A stretch of DNA of 64,000 nucleotides from Methylobacterium sp. Leaf112 (GCF_001423295.1 NZ_LMNG01000031.1:123863-187862), one strand, 5' to 3'; shown: positions 45,197-54,788, numbered from the stretch's first letter. The notes: a model not told the origin generated them from the letters alone. Translations and numbers: made by a program.

Positions 45197-46735
45197 ATGG
45201 CTGAGATACGCTCGCCCACCTCGTCCGTCCCCGACATCCTCTGGGCCGATGCCCCCCCCGCCGTGGCGCATCCGGCCCCGAAGCTCCTCCTCGCCGCCCT
45301 CGTCGCAATCGTCGGCGACCAGCTGCTCTATGAGCGCAACCTCGGCATCTCCGTCGCGCTCTTTCTCGGACTCCTCGGCCTCGCCGTGGCGGTTGCCAAT
45401 CCTTTGCGCGCCCCGCTGCGCGACCGGTGCGGCGCCATCCTGATCCTGCTTGCCGGGATGCTGCCTCTCGTCGAGGGTGTCGGGCTCCTGTCGGTCACGT
45501 CCGGCATCTTCGGAACGGCGCTGTTCGCTGCGGGGATACGAGGCGCATTCAGCCAGGGCGTCCGATCCACAGGGCTGACGGTCGGGAATCTCCTCGTGGT
45601 CGGGCCGTTCCGCCTCATTCCGGATCTCGCCACGATTTCGCAGCGGATCCCGCTGCGGCGCCTGACGGAGCGCCTCCAGGCCTCGCTGTTGGGCTGGCTC
45701 GTGCCGCTGCTGCTCTGCTGCCTCTTCGCGAGCCTGTTCGCCTCGGCCAACCCGATCATCGACGCGTGGCTGGCGGACCTGGAATGGTCGATCCCCGCCG
45801 CCGACCTCGATACGCTGCGCCTGCTTGCCTGGGGTATCCTGCTCTCGGTGGCGTGGGCCTTCGTCACCGCCCGCCGCGTCATGGCTCGTGGACAGGGGCC
45901 TGGAAATTTCGTCCCGGCTTTGCCCCCGACGGTTGCGACGGGTCTGAACCGGTGGATCGACGCGTCCCTCGTCCTGCGCAGCCTGATCCTGTTCAACCTG
46001 CTGTTTGCCCTCCAGAGCGGCCTCGACCTCGCCTACCTCTGGGGCGGCGTCGCCCTACCGTCCGGCATCACCTACGCGTCCTATGCCCATCGCGGGGCCT
46101 ACCCGCTGATTCTCACGGCGCTGCTCGCCGCCGGCTTCGTCCTCGTGGCCCTCCGTCCGGGCGGTCCCGGCGAGGGGTCCCGCACGATCCGCGGCCTGGT
46201 CTATCTCTGGATCGGACAGAACGTGCTGCTCGTGGTCTCGGCGCTCCTGCGCCTCGACCTTTACGTCGCGACCTACTCGCTCACCCTGCCGCGCGCCGCC
46301 GCCTTCGTGTGGATGGGGCTGGTCGGGGCCGGGCTGATCCTCATCCTCGCCCGCATCGCCCTGCGTCGCACGAACACCTGGCTGATCGCCGCCAATGGCC
46401 TGATCCTGGCCGCGACCCTCTACGCCTGCGCCTTCGTCAACGTCGTCGGGTTCGTCGCCGACTACAACCTCGCTCACAGCCGACGGGCGGGAACGCCGTT
46501 CGACGCGTACTACGCCTTGAGCCTCGGTCCCCAGGCGATCCCGGCCGTCGACCGCTGGCTCGTGGATGAGACAACGCGGCAGAACGGTGTAGTCGCCTGG
46601 CGCAACGAACTCGCAGCGGCACAGATCGGCCGGATGGCGGATTGGCGCGCCTGGACGTTCCGCGACGGACGCCTTCTGGGCTATCTACAGGGGCACCGGT
46701 ACGCCCCCACCCCCGGGGGCGCCGGCACGCCGTGA
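45197..46735 (+). CDS. DUF4173 (DUF4153-like) membrane protein
   Basis: This 512-residue inner-membrane protein has about ten to twelve hydrophobic helices (for example LLLAALVAIVGDQLLYERNL, FVLVALRPGGPGEGSRTIRG, AAFVWMGLVGAGLILILARI). It fits DUF4173 by its end, PFDAYYALSLGPQAIPAVDR. The function is unknown. The ATG at 45197 follows GGGAA. Its stop overlaps a GTG that could begin the next gene, so it likely forms one operon with the response regulator and kinase. That genetic link suggests a role as signal source or target of the two-component pair. Confidence 0.85.
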   Translation: MAEIRSPTSSVPDILWADAPPAVAHPAPKLLLAALVAIVGDQLLYERNLGISVALFLGLLGLAVAVANPLRAPLRDRCGAILILLAGMLPLVEGVGLLSVTSGIFGTALFAAGIRGAFSQGVRSTGLTVGNLLVVGPFRLIPDLATISQRIPLRRLTERLQASLLGWLVPLLLCCLFASLFASANPIIDAWLADLEWSIPAADLDTLRLLAWGILLSVAWAFVTARRVMARGQGPGNFVPALPPTVATGLNRWIDASLVLRSLILFNLLFALQSGLDLAYLWGGVALPSGITYASYAHRGAYPLILTALLAAGFVLVALRPGGPGEGSRTIRGLVYLWIGQNVLLVVSALLRLDLYVATYSLTLPRAAAFVWMGLVGAGLILILARIALRRTNTWLIAANGLILAATLYACAFVNVVGFVADYNLAHSRRAGTPFDAYYALSLGPQAIPAVDRWLVDETTRQNGVVAWRNELAAAQIGRMADWRAWTFRDGRLLGYLQGHRYAPTPGGAGTP

Positions 46736-46761
46736 TACGCGACCGAAGCGACCCGGCTGAA

Positions 46762-47475
46762 ATGAGCGAGGCGATGACCCCCAGTATTCTCGTCGTCGAC
46801 GACGACCCCCACATCCGCGAGGTGATCTGCTTCGCCCTCGGCAAGGCGGGGCACGTGACGCGGGTCGCGGGCGACGGGGAGGAGGCCCTCGCCCGGATCG
46901 CCGAGGACGCGCCCCGCCTCGTCGTCCTCGATGTCGGGCTGCCTGGGATCGACGGCCTCGAAGTGTGCCGGCGCGTCCGCCGGACCTCGGAGGTCCCGAT
47001 CCTGTTCCTGTCATCCCGGGACGAAGAGATCGACCGGGTGCTCGGCCTCGAGATCGGGGGCGACGATTACGTCACCAAGCCCTTCAGCCCGCGCGAACTC
47101 GTGGCCCGGGTCGGGATCATCCTGCGCCGGATGGAGCAGCGCCCGATCGCGGCAACGGAGCCGGACGTCCTACGGCAGGGCGGCCTCGTGCTGGACCCGC
47201 CGCGCCGCGCCGCCGCTTTCGCCGGAGCGGCCGTGCAACTGACGGCGGTGGAATTCGCGATCCTGCGGGGTCTCGCGGTCCGGCCCGGCATCGTCCTCAC
47301 CCGCGATCAGCTCATGGACGCGGCCCATGGCGGACGCGTCCACGTCTCGGATCGGACCATCGACAGCCACGTCCGCAACATCCGGGCGAAGCTCGCCGTC
47401 GCCGGATGCTCCGACGCCGTCGAGACCGTACACGGCGTCGGTTTCCGGCTCGGCCCGTGCAGGCCCCCGTCGTGA
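46762..47475 (+). CDS. OmpR-family response regulator
   Basis: This 237-residue DNA-binding regulator has a receiver (SILVVDDDPHIREVICFALG) with acceptor Asp57 in VVLDVGLPGIDGLE and Lys in YVTKPFSPREL. A C-terminal winged helix follows (LTAVEFAILRGLAVRPGIVL; VSDRTIDSHVRNIRAKL; VETVHGVGFRLG). The layout is of the OmpR/CreB type. The start is uncertain: ATG 46762 is chosen, but a GTG at 46732 overlaps the preceding stop codon and would couple translation. Its stop overlaps the GTG of the kinase gene, so the two are certain partners. Confidence 0.92.
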   Translation: MSEAMTPSILVVDDDPHIREVICFALGKAGHVTRVAGDGEEALARIAEDAPRLVVLDVGLPGIDGLEVCRRVRRTSEVPILFLSSRDEEIDRVLGLEIGGDDYVTKPFSPRELVARVGIILRRMEQRPIAATEPDVLRQGGLVLDPPRRAAAFAGAAVQLTAVEFAILRGLAVRPGIVLTRDQLMDAAHGGRVHVSDRTIDSHVRNIRAKLAVAGCSDAVETVHGVGFRLGPCRPPS

Positions 47476-49082
47476 GCGCACGCCGTGGCTCCCGGAAATG
47501 GCGGCCGACCCTCGGCCTCGTCGTCCTGACGATGCTGGCGACCGTCGCGGCGCTGCCGCTCCTCGGCCTATCTTTCGTGCGCCTCTACGAGAACCAACTG
47601 GTACGCCAGACCGAGGGCGAATTGATCGCCCAGAGCGCCGTTGTGGCCGCCTTCGTCGCCCGTGACCTCGAAACCGATCCGGCCCGGGCCGATCTGCTCG
47701 GCGCCGCGGCACCGGACGCATCGCTCCCGATCATCGAGCCGGCCCTCGACCTCACCGTCGACCACAGCCTCGACAGGCGGCCCGACGCCCAGGAGGCCGC
47801 GAAGGCCGCGAGTCCCACCGCCCTGGCCCTCGGCGAGCGGCTCGCCCCCGTGCTGGCGCGGGTGAAGGCGACAACCCTCGCGGGCTTCCGGATCGTCGAC
47901 CGGGACGGGACGATCATCGCGGGCGGCGATGAAGTCGGCCGCTCCCTCGCCGGGGTCGAGGAAGTCGCCGATGCCCTGCGGGGCCGCTTCCGAGCCGTGT
48001 TGCGCGCCCGCGTCTCGAAGCACGCCGTGCCGCCGCTCTACTCCCTCAGCCGCGGCACCAGCGTGCGGGTATTCACTGCGCTGCCGATCCTCGTGGATGG
48101 CCGCGTCGCCGGAGCCGTCTACGCCTCGCGGACGCCGAACAACGTCATGCGCCAGCTCTACGGAGAGGGGGGCAAGGTCGCGACGGCCGTGCTCGTGGTG
48201 CTGGTGGCCACCCTCGGCATCGCTCTCGTCTTCACCCGCGCCATCGCCCGGCCGATCCACGCGCTGGTGGCCCGCGCCGTCGCGCTCGGTCAGGGCGCGC
48301 CCGTCGACCCGGACCCCGATGCGCGGTTCGGGACGCGGGAGATCGCGCTCCTCGGACTCAGTCTCGACGCCATGGCCTTGCAGTTGCGGGAGCGATCCGA
48401 CTACGTCGCGACCTTCGCGAGCCACGTCTCCCACGAATTGAAGACGCCGCTAACGGCGATCCGGGGAGCGGCCGAACTCCTGCGGGACGATGGCCTCGAG
48501 CCCGGCGCAGCCATGAGCGCGGCGGAGCGGAGGCGCTTCCTCGACAACATCGTCGCCGACACGGCGCGGCTATCCGCCCTGCTGGGGCGGCTGCGCGAAC
48601 TCGCCCGCGCGGAGCGTCCGGGGGCCGTCGGCATCGCGTCGCTCGCCGCAATCGTGTCGGACCTTCGCCTCAGGTTTCCCGATCTCGATGTTCGAACCGA
48701 GAATGCCGACGCGTGGACTCTGGGCCTGTCCGACGAGAAGGCCGGCATCGTGTTCGGGCATCTGGCCGACAACGCCACTCGTCACGGTGCGGCTGTGCTG
48801 CAGATCACCGCCAGGGCCACGGCCGGGCATCTGCACGTCCATGTCGTCGACGACGGCACGGGCATCGCCGAGCGGGATCGGGCGCGAGTGCTCGAGCCGT
48901 TCTTCACCACCCGCCGCGTGGAGGGCGGCACCGGCATGGGCCTGGGTATCGTCCAGGCGGTCCTGCGCGCCCAGGGCGGCACCCTCGAACTCGCGGCGGC
49001 CGGTGGCGTGTCGAGCCTCGGCGGCGCCCGGTTCGAGATCACCCTGCCCCTGGCGAGGGAGGGTGAAACGGAGCACGCGTGA
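47472..49082 (+). CDS. Sensor histidine kinase, CreC/ProX-like, partner of the preceding regulator
   Basis: This 536-residue membrane kinase has a first helix TLGLVVLTMLATVAALPLLG, a periplasmic sensor region of about 215 residues (GFRIVDRDGTIIAGGDEVGR resembles a dCache/CreC-type sensor), a second helix AVLVVLVATLGIALVFTRAI, a HAMP linker, and HisKA with His321 in ASHVSHELKTPLTAIRGAA. The ATPase domain has an N box in LADNATRHGA, a G1 box VVDDGTGI and a G2 box GGTGMGLGIV. The GTG start overlaps the regulator stop. The signal is unknown. Confidence 0.92.
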   Translation: MSARRGSRKWRPTLGLVVLTMLATVAALPLLGLSFVRLYENQLVRQTEGELIAQSAVVAAFVARDLETDPARADLLGAAAPDASLPIIEPALDLTVDHSLDRRPDAQEAAKAASPTALALGERLAPVLARVKATTLAGFRIVDRDGTIIAGGDEVGRSLAGVEEVADALRGRFRAVLRARVSKHAVPPLYSLSRGTSVRVFTALPILVDGRVAGAVYASRTPNNVMRQLYGEGGKVATAVLVVLVATLGIALVFTRAIARPIHALVARAVALGQGAPVDPDPDARFGTREIALLGLSLDAMALQLRERSDYVATFASHVSHELKTPLTAIRGAAELLRDDGLEPGAAMSAAERRRFLDNIVADTARLSALLGRLRELARAERPGAVGIASLAAIVSDLRLRFPDLDVRTENADAWTLGLSDEKAGIVFGHLADNATRHGAAVLQITARATAGHLHVHVVDDGTGIAERDRARVLEPFFTTRRVEGGTGMGLGIVQAVLRAQGGTLELAAAGGVSSLGGARFEITLPLAREGETEHA

Positions 49083-49207
49083 GCGGCGACCATCACAGGA
49101 TTGTTGGGGATCTGGTCCGGATACCACCCTGGTCCCGTCGGGACCCACTCAGGGCGATGGACCTGATAAACTCTTGACCTCACACACCAATTCCAAGCGG
49201 GAAGTGG

Positions 49208-49283
49208 TGGTGGAGCTGAGCGGGATCGAACCGCTGACCTCCGCAGTGCGATTGCGGCGCTCTCCCATCTGAGCTACAGCCCC
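49208..49283 (-). tRNA. tRNA-Ala (anticodon CGC), with encoded CCA
   Basis: The minus strand folds as a complete tRNA of 76 bases: acceptor GGGGCTG with CAGCTCC, a D arm with GCTC, an anticodon stem CCGCA/TGCGG around loop ATCGCAC (anticodon CGC, reading GCG alanine codons), the T arm with GGTTCGATCC, discriminator A and a genomic CCA. It lies in the gap between the kinase and the YggT gene. I see no neighbouring tRNA or integrase. Confidence 0.95.
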
Positions 49284-49405
49284 GTTCCGGGGTGCGGGCC
49301 TTTTAGGCGTGCGCACGCCGGCCTGTCAATTCCGGAAATCCTGCTGCTTTGCGTGCGCGTGACCCGTGCCCGAGGCGCTGGACCACGAGGACATCGATCC
49401 CGCGC

Positions 49406-49708
49406 ATGAATGCCTTCATCTGGCTCTTCGACACCGTCGTCCAGCTCTACATCTACGTGCTCATCGCCAGCGCCGTCCTGAGCTGGCTGGTGGCGTTCAA
49501 CGTCGTGAACGTCCGCAATCCCATCGTCTCCCAGATCGGCGAAGTGCTCTACCGGCTCACCGAGCCGGTGCTGCGGCCGATCCGCAACATCCTGCCGAAC
49601 CTCGGCGGCGTCGACCTGTCGCCCATCGTGCTGGTGCTGCTGCTTCTGTTCGCAAGCCGCCTGCTCCACGAATTCGTGCCGGTGCAGCCCACGGTCTACG
49701 TGCGCTGA
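49406..49708 (+). CDS. YggT-family membrane protein
   Basis: This 100-residue protein has two membrane helices (VVQLYIYVLIASAVLSWLVA and IVLVLLLLFASRLLHEF) around the conserved YggT loop VNVRNPIVSQIGEVLYRLTE with EPVLRPIRNILPNLGGVDLS. Function is unsettled; family members are linked to osmotic stress or cell-division complexes. The ATG at 49406 is chosen because the conserved region starts there; the frame extends 19 codons upstream without similarity. Confidence 0.9.
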   Translation: MNAFIWLFDTVVQLYIYVLIASAVLSWLVAFNVVNVRNPIVSQIGEVLYRLTEPVLRPIRNILPNLGGVDLSPIVLVLLLLFASRLLHEFVPVQPTVYVR

Positions 49709-49841
49709 GCGCTCCATCTACCGGGCCGTCTCGTGTCGGTGAGCCGCCGTGGGACAGCCCGGATCTCCGATGCCTCACGGAGGCGCGCGCGCCAACCTGA
49801 GCGCCCTCCCGCGAACCCCGATGCGAGGACGATTCGCGCCC

Positions 49842-50888
49842 ATGAAGACCAATCCCGGCCGCTTCTTCGAGGATTATCGCCTCGGCGAGACCATCCGCCA
49901 TGCCACCCCCCGCACGGTCACCACCGGCGACGTGGCCCTGTACACGGCGCTCTATGGACCGCGTTTCGCCGTGCAGGCGTCCGACGCCTTTGCCAAAGCG
50001 CTGGGCTATCCCCAGAGCCCGCTGGACGACCTGCTCACCTTCCACGTGGTGTTCGGCAAGACCGTCCCGGACATCTCGCTCAACGCGCTGGCGAACCTCG
50101 GCTACGCCGAGGGTGGCTTCCGCCGGCCGGTCTATCCGGGCGAGACCCTCTCGACGGTCTCGGAGGTGATCGGTCTCAAGGAGAGCTCCAACCGCCAGAC
50201 GGGAGTCGTCTACGTCCGCTCCACCGGATCGGACGCCAACGGCGAGACCGTGCTGAGCTATTGCCGCTGGGTGCTCGTGAAGAAGCGCGACCCCGAGGCG
50301 AAGATCGAGCAGGAGCACGTGCCGACCTTCGCCAAGGTGGTGAACCCGGCCGACCTCGCCGGCGCCCTGCCGCCCCTCGATGTCGGCGCCTACGACCTCG
50401 AACTCGCCGGCTCGCCGCACCGCTTCGGCGACTACGTGGTGGGTGAGAAGATCGACCACGTCGACGGCATGACCGTGGAGGAGGCCGAGCACCAGATCGC
50501 CACGCGCCTCTACCAGAACACAGCCAAGGTACATTTCGACGGGTACGCGGCGAAGGACACCCGCTTCGGCCGCCGGCTCATCTATGGCGGGGTGGTCATC
50601 TCGCTGGCCCGTGCGCTCAGCTTCAACGGCCTGGGCAACGCCTTCGCGCTCGCGGGCATCAATGCCGGACGCCACGTCGCTCCGCTGTTCGCCGGAGACA
50701 CGGTCTACGCCTGGAGCGAGGTGCTGGAGACGGCCGAACTGCCGGGCCGGTCCGATGTCGGCCTCCTGCGCCTACGCACGGTGGCGACGAAGAACCAGCC
50801 GTGCGGCGCACACCCGGACAAGGCCGGTGAAGGCTACGATCCGTCGGTCATCCTCGACCTCGACTACTGGGCGTTCATGCCCCGCTGA
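49842..50888 (+). CDS. MaoC-family hydratase, mesaconyl-CoA hydratase-like
   Basis: This 348-residue double hot-dog enzyme probably hydrates mesaconyl-CoA to beta-methylmalyl-CoA in the ethylmalonyl-CoA pathway, needed for acetate and C1 assimilation in Methylobacterium. The N-terminal half starts NPGRFFEDYRLGETIRHATP, with the catalytic-loop segment HVVFGKTVPDISLNALANLG. The second half has HFDGYAAKDTRFGRRLIYGG. The length fits this subfamily rather than single-domain MaoC proteins. The symbol mch is avoided because it also denotes a C1-transfer enzyme. Start ATG 49842. Other genes of the pathway are not in the window. Confidence 0.82.
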   Translation: MKTNPGRFFEDYRLGETIRHATPRTVTTGDVALYTALYGPRFAVQASDAFAKALGYPQSPLDDLLTFHVVFGKTVPDISLNALANLGYAEGGFRRPVYPGETLSTVSEVIGLKESSNRQTGVVYVRSTGSDANGETVLSYCRWVLVKKRDPEAKIEQEHVPTFAKVVNPADLAGALPPLDVGAYDLELAGSPHRFGDYVVGEKIDHVDGMTVEEAEHQIATRLYQNTAKVHFDGYAAKDTRFGRRLIYGGVVISLARALSFNGLGNAFALAGINAGRHVAPLFAGDTVYAWSEVLETAELPGRSDVGLLRLRTVATKNQPCGAHPDKAGEGYDPSVILDLDYWAFMPR

Positions 50889-50903
50889 CATTTGCCCCGG
50901 TGA

Positions 50904-51707
50904 TCAGGGGCCGACGAAGAGACGGACCACGGCGTGCCGAAGCGGGTTCGCCGGGTCGGAGAGCAGGCGGATCGCCATGGCGCATGCGATGGTGACCAGC
51001 AGCGGGCGGATGAGGCGCGCCCCGAGGCGGATGGCGAGGCGAGCGCCGATCTGCGCCCCCAGGATCGCGCCCACGGCCATGACGAGGCCGATCGCCCAGA
51101 CAACGTGCCCCCCGAGCGCGAACAGGGCGAGGCTGCCGAGGTTGCTCGCCGCGTTGGCGAGCTTGGTGTGGGCTGTCGCCCGCACCACGCCGAGCCCCAG
51201 CAGGGTCACGAACCCGATCATGTAGAACGCGCCCGCACCGGGCCCGAACACCCCGTCGTAGAAGCCCACCGCCGGCGCCCAGGTCAGGGCGAACAGTGCC
51301 GGCGTCATCCGTGCCGTGGCGTCCTCGGCACTCATGCGCCGGGCCGTGGCGAAGTACACGGCGATGCCGATGAGCAGGATCGGCACGCCGGCATCGAGGA
51401 CGGGGCGCGGCAGCAGGCTGACGCACAGGGCACCGGCAATGGACGCGATCCCGGCCGAGACGGCGATCTTCCAGGCTGCCGGCCAATGGATCAGGCCGCG
51501 CCGCGCGAATGCCACGGTGGACGAAACCGCACCGGCAGAGCCCTGGAGCTTGTTTGTCGCGATGGCGCTCACCGGATCGAGGCCGGCCAGCAGAAGCGTC
51601 GGGAGGGTGAGAAGCCCGCCACCGCCCGCGATGGCGTCGACGCAGCCCGCCGCGACCGCCACGGCGAACAGGCCCGCAAGCAGGCCGGGATCGACACCGA
51701 AGATCAT
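50904..51707 (-). CDS. TauE/SafE-family sulfite exporter-like permease
   Basis: This 267-residue membrane protein has about eight helices and the two conserved repeats of the family: AVAAGCVDAIAGGGGLLTLP near the N-terminus, and GVFGPGAGAFYMIGFVTLLG in the second half. Substrates of relatives include sulfite, sulfoacetate and other small anions; none can be assigned here. It is convergent with the hydratase gene with 15 bases between the stops. Confidence 0.92.
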   Translation of the reverse strand: MIFGVDPGLLAGLFAVAVAAGCVDAIAGGGGLLTLPTLLLAGLDPVSAIATNKLQGSAGAVSSTVAFARRGLIHWPAAWKIAVSAGIASIAGALCVSLLPRPVLDAGVPILLIGIAVYFATARRMSAEDATARMTPALFALTWAPAVGFYDGVFGPGAGAFYMIGFVTLLGLGVVRATAHTKLANAASNLGSLALFALGGHVVWAIGLVMAVGAILGAQIGARLAIRLGARLIRPLLVTIACAMAIRLLSDPANPLRHAVVRLFVGP

Positions 51708-51806
51708 AGGCCCTCTGGCGGTTGGATCAGATCAAGCCAACCAGAGGCGGGCAGGGGAAGTCGGGCGGTGCGCGCGAGCTCGCGGCGCGCAACGGCCCGG
51801 AGGGGG

Positions 51807-52376
51807 TCAGTTGCGGACGACGACCTTGGTGCCGACCTTCACCCGGTCGTAGAGGTCGACGACGTCCTTGTTGGTCATGCGGATGCAGCCCGACGAGACC
51901 GCGGCGCCCATGGTCTCGGGTTCGTTCGATCCGTGGATGCGGTAGAGCGTGGAACCGAGATACATGGCGCGAGCCCCGAGCGGGTTGTCCTGGCCGCCGG
52001 CCATGAAGCGTGGCAGGTCCGGCCGGCGCGCCAGCATCTGGGCCGGGGGGCGCCAATCCGGCCATTCCTTCTTCGCGGTGACGGCCTTCTGGCCGGACCA
52101 GGAGAAGCCTTGGCGCCCGACGCCGACGCCGTAGCGCACGGCCTGCCCACCGGGGAGCACGTAGAACAGGCGCCGCTGGCTCGTCGAGACCACGACCGTG
52201 CCGGGCTTCTCCGCGCCCTTCCACGCCACCGTCTCGCGCGGGATCGCCTGCTCGCGGAAGATGTTCATGAAATCGGCGATGGGGCCGCTGTCGAACGGGT
52301 TGCCGGCCTGGGCACCGGGCGCCGTCGCGAGGGTGAGGGCGATCGCGAAAGCGGATGCGGCGAAGCGCGTCTGCAT
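51807..52376 (-). CDS. L,D-transpeptidase (YkuD domain), second copy
   Basis: This 189-residue enzyme has a signal peptide (RFAASAFAIALTLATAPGAQ) and a YkuD domain with the catalytic segment IHGSNEPETMGAAVSSGCIRM and the closing VVDLYDRVKVGTKVVV. It shares the family core with the copy at 42728 but is more divergent in the first half. The Leu/Gly-rich residues before the domain are absent. It stands alone. Both copies could be under LdtR control, although no operator is recognised upstream. Confidence 0.94.
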   Translation of the reverse strand: MQTRFAASAFAIALTLATAPGAQAGNPFDSGPIADFMNIFREQAIPRETVAWKGAEKPGTVVVSTSQRRLFYVLPGGQAVRYGVGVGRQGFSWSGQKAVTAKKEWPDWRPPAQMLARRPDLPRFMAGGQDNPLGARAMYLGSTLYRIHGSNEPETMGAAVSSGCIRMTNKDVVDLYDRVKVGTKVVVRN

Positions 52377-53492
52377 GATGTGGTCCTTCAGCCGAGGCGA
52401 GCCCCGTGCCTGCGCGGCGCCGGGTCCGATGGGCAGTTGGTCGAACGGGGGGCCGTGAATCCTCGGATTCGCGATCCCCGAAATCGAAGGGCCGAGCCTT
52501 GGCCGCCCGGGATGGACCGGTCAACGGGCGCGAGACCGATGGGGATACCCCTGTGTGATCCCGGCAACGCCCAAGGGACTGCCTCCACCGGGATGGGAGC
52601 GAAAGCGCGGAGGACGGCAGAATGCCGCAGGAACTTGTCACGCGCTCCCTGAAACACCAGTCTTGGTGGTGTGAGAGGTTCCGCACAGCACCCGAAGTCG
52701 CCCGTGGGCGTAGACGAGACGCGCTCCCGCGGGCGCGCCCTTGGGTCGCTGCCCGGTCGGAATTGGCTCTCTGCCCTGCCGTGCCTTCTCCATCTCATGG
52801 TGATGCTTCTGATCTCCTGGCCGTCCGTGACGGACCCGGGACCGAAGATGCCGGCGGCGTCCTTCGCAGAGCACTCCGCGTACGCTTCCGGCGACAGCGC
52901 GGCCTCCTCCGACGTTCCGAAGGTGGTACGGGTCGGCAATGACGCCGACGACCTGCGCGAGGACCTTGTAGTGGCCAGCCCCCGGCTGCTGCCGATTTCG
53001 CACGCCTCGGCGGCGGTTGCTCTCACTGGCGCCGGCAAGCCGGATACCCGCGACGATCATCCACCGGACCGGCCTCCAAGGCTTGGCGCCTGAGACTATC
53101 GCACGAAGCGATCGCCGCATCGGGGGCCGGTCGAAAGAGCCGGCGTCGATCGTGAGCTTCGTCGGGCGCGTCGAGCTGGTCACGCCTTCACGGTTTCTTG
53201 TGTCGTGTGCTCCAGGCTAGCGGCCGAGGCGAGGTCCGTCCCGATTGTTGGGTTGTCGTCGGATCGCCAAGATCGTCCGTCAGACAGCCCTGATGACAGC
53301 CAAGCCGTCCGGCCCTCCGCCGCTGTTCCCATCGATGCCCTGCGCATCTCTCCGTCCGGGCGTGCTCTCCGTGGCCCGGCGCTTGCCGCGCGATCCCTCC
53401 GTTCCACGGGGCGGGCCGGCGTGGTCCTTTGAACACAGCGAGAGCGGTCCGCCCCTGGCGGCCGCCCATCGACCGAATTCCGCAGGAGCGAA
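52377..53492. other. 1.1-kb stretch without a recognisable gene
   Basis: Between the second L,D-transpeptidase and the RND adaptor lie about 1.1 kb with several open frames on both strands (for example plus 52671-53093 and minus 52638-53183) but none with a known motif, a convincing ribosome site or plausible codon pattern. The plus frame has one hydrophobic segment (WLSALPCLLHLMVMLLISWP). It may be a decayed gene, a mobile-element scar or regulatory DNA of the efflux pump. I see no tRNA or terminal repeats. Confidence 0.4.
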
Positions 53493-54785
53493 GTGATCGT
53501 GACGTCCCCCTCCCTACGCGTGTTCTGGGCTCGGCCGGCTTCCGTTGCCGTCGGCATCGTCCTCGTCACCCTGTCGGCTTGCAATCAGAAGCAGCAGGCG
53601 GCAGCGCCGGTGCCCGTCCCGCCGCCGGAGGTGAGCATCGTCACCGTGCGCGAGCAACCGATTCCCTACGTGCGGGATCTTCCCGGTCGCGTCGCGCCCA
53701 TGCGGATCGCCGAGGTGCGCTCGCGGGTCTCGGGCCTCGTCATCAAGCGGACCTTCGAGCAGGGCAGCTTGGTCAAGGAAGGCGACATTCTCTACAAGAT
53801 CGACCCGGCGCCGTTCGAGGTGGAATTGCAGAGTGCCGAGGCGGTGCTCGCGCGCACGGAGGCCGCTCAGGTCCTGGCCGGCCAGCAGGCCGACCGCCTG
53901 GAGCAGCTCCTGACACGCCAGACAGCGAGCCAGGCCCAGTACGACAGCGCCTACGCGGCCCTGAAGCAGGCCGAGGCCGAAGTCGCAGGCGCCAAGGCCG
54001 CTCGCAACCGGGCACGGCTGAACCTCGGCTACACCGATGTCCGCGCTCCGATCTCGGGCCGCATCGGCCGGGCCCTCCTCACGGAAGGAACCCTGGTGGA
54101 GCAGGGCGCCACCTCGAACCTCGCGACCATCCAGCAGCTCGATCCGATCTACGTCGACATCACCCAGTCGGTGGGCGAGCTGAACAAGCTGCGCCGGGAT
54201 CTCGCCAGCGGCGAACTTTCGCGCCTGTCCGGCGATACCGCCAACGTGCACCTCATCATGGACGACGGGTCGCTCTACGGTTCGGCGGGCCGGCTCCTGT
54301 TCTCGGACGTCACCGCCGATCCGAGCACCGGGCAGGTGACCCTGCGCGTTCAGTTCCCGAACCCGCACGACGAGTTGTTCCCCGGCATGTACGTGCGCGC
54401 CCGCATCAAGCAAGGCATCGATTCCGACGCCCTCGCCGTTCCGCAGCAGGCGATCCAGCGCACCAGCGACGGCAAGCCCGAGGTCTGGGTGGTGCGCGAG
54501 GACGACAAGGTCATGCTCCAGCCCATCGAGGTCGGTCCCGTGGTCGACAGCCAGTGGATCGTTCGCGAGGGTCTGAAGGTCGGTGACCGCGTGGTCGTCG
54601 AGGGCGTGCAGAAGATCTCCGCCGGCCAGCAAGTGAAGACCGTCGAACTCCATCCGGTCTCGGCGGACACGACGCCGAAGCCCCGCGACACCGATGTGGT
54701 CGAGCCGGCTCCGAAGGTGGACGCGAGAGCGGAGACGAAGCCGGAGGCCAAGCCTACGCCCCGCTCCGCCGCGCAGGTGCGCTGA
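53493..54785 (+). CDS. RND efflux pump periplasmic adaptor (AcrA/MexA family)
   Basis: This 430-residue lipoprotein adaptor connects the RND pump to an outer-membrane channel. The lipobox is VTLSACNQ (signal AVGIVLVTLSAC). Domains follow the AcrA order: lipoyl half (RVAPMRIAEVRSRVSGLVIK), coiled-coil hairpin (EAVLARTEAAQVLAGQQADR to KAARNRARLNL), second lipoyl half (APISGRIGRALLTEGTLVEQ), beta-barrel and membrane-proximal domain. A charged Pro/Lys/Glu tail of about 45 residues is added at the C-terminus. The start is GTG 53493, five bases after GCAGGAG. The RND pump gene follows three bases later. Confidence 0.95.
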   Translation: MIVTSPSLRVFWARPASVAVGIVLVTLSACNQKQQAAAPVPVPPPEVSIVTVREQPIPYVRDLPGRVAPMRIAEVRSRVSGLVIKRTFEQGSLVKEGDILYKIDPAPFEVELQSAEAVLARTEAAQVLAGQQADRLEQLLTRQTASQAQYDSAYAALKQAEAEVAGAKAARNRARLNLGYTDVRAPISGRIGRALLTEGTLVEQGATSNLATIQQLDPIYVDITQSVGELNKLRRDLASGELSRLSGDTANVHLIMDDGSLYGSAGRLLFSDVTADPSTGQVTLRVQFPNPHDELFPGMYVRARIKQGIDSDALAVPQQAIQRTSDGKPEVWVVREDDKVMLQPIEVGPVVDSQWIVREGLKVGDRVVVEGVQKISAGQQVKTVELHPVSADTTPKPRDTDVVEPAPKVDARAETKPEAKPTPRSAAQVR

Positions 54786-54788
54786 CCC

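Noticed and set aside
52638..53183. Minus-strand 181-codon frame in the gene-poor region
   Set aside because: No known family, no ribosome site, and an equally long frame on the other strand. Kept only as part of the unexplained 1.1 kb.
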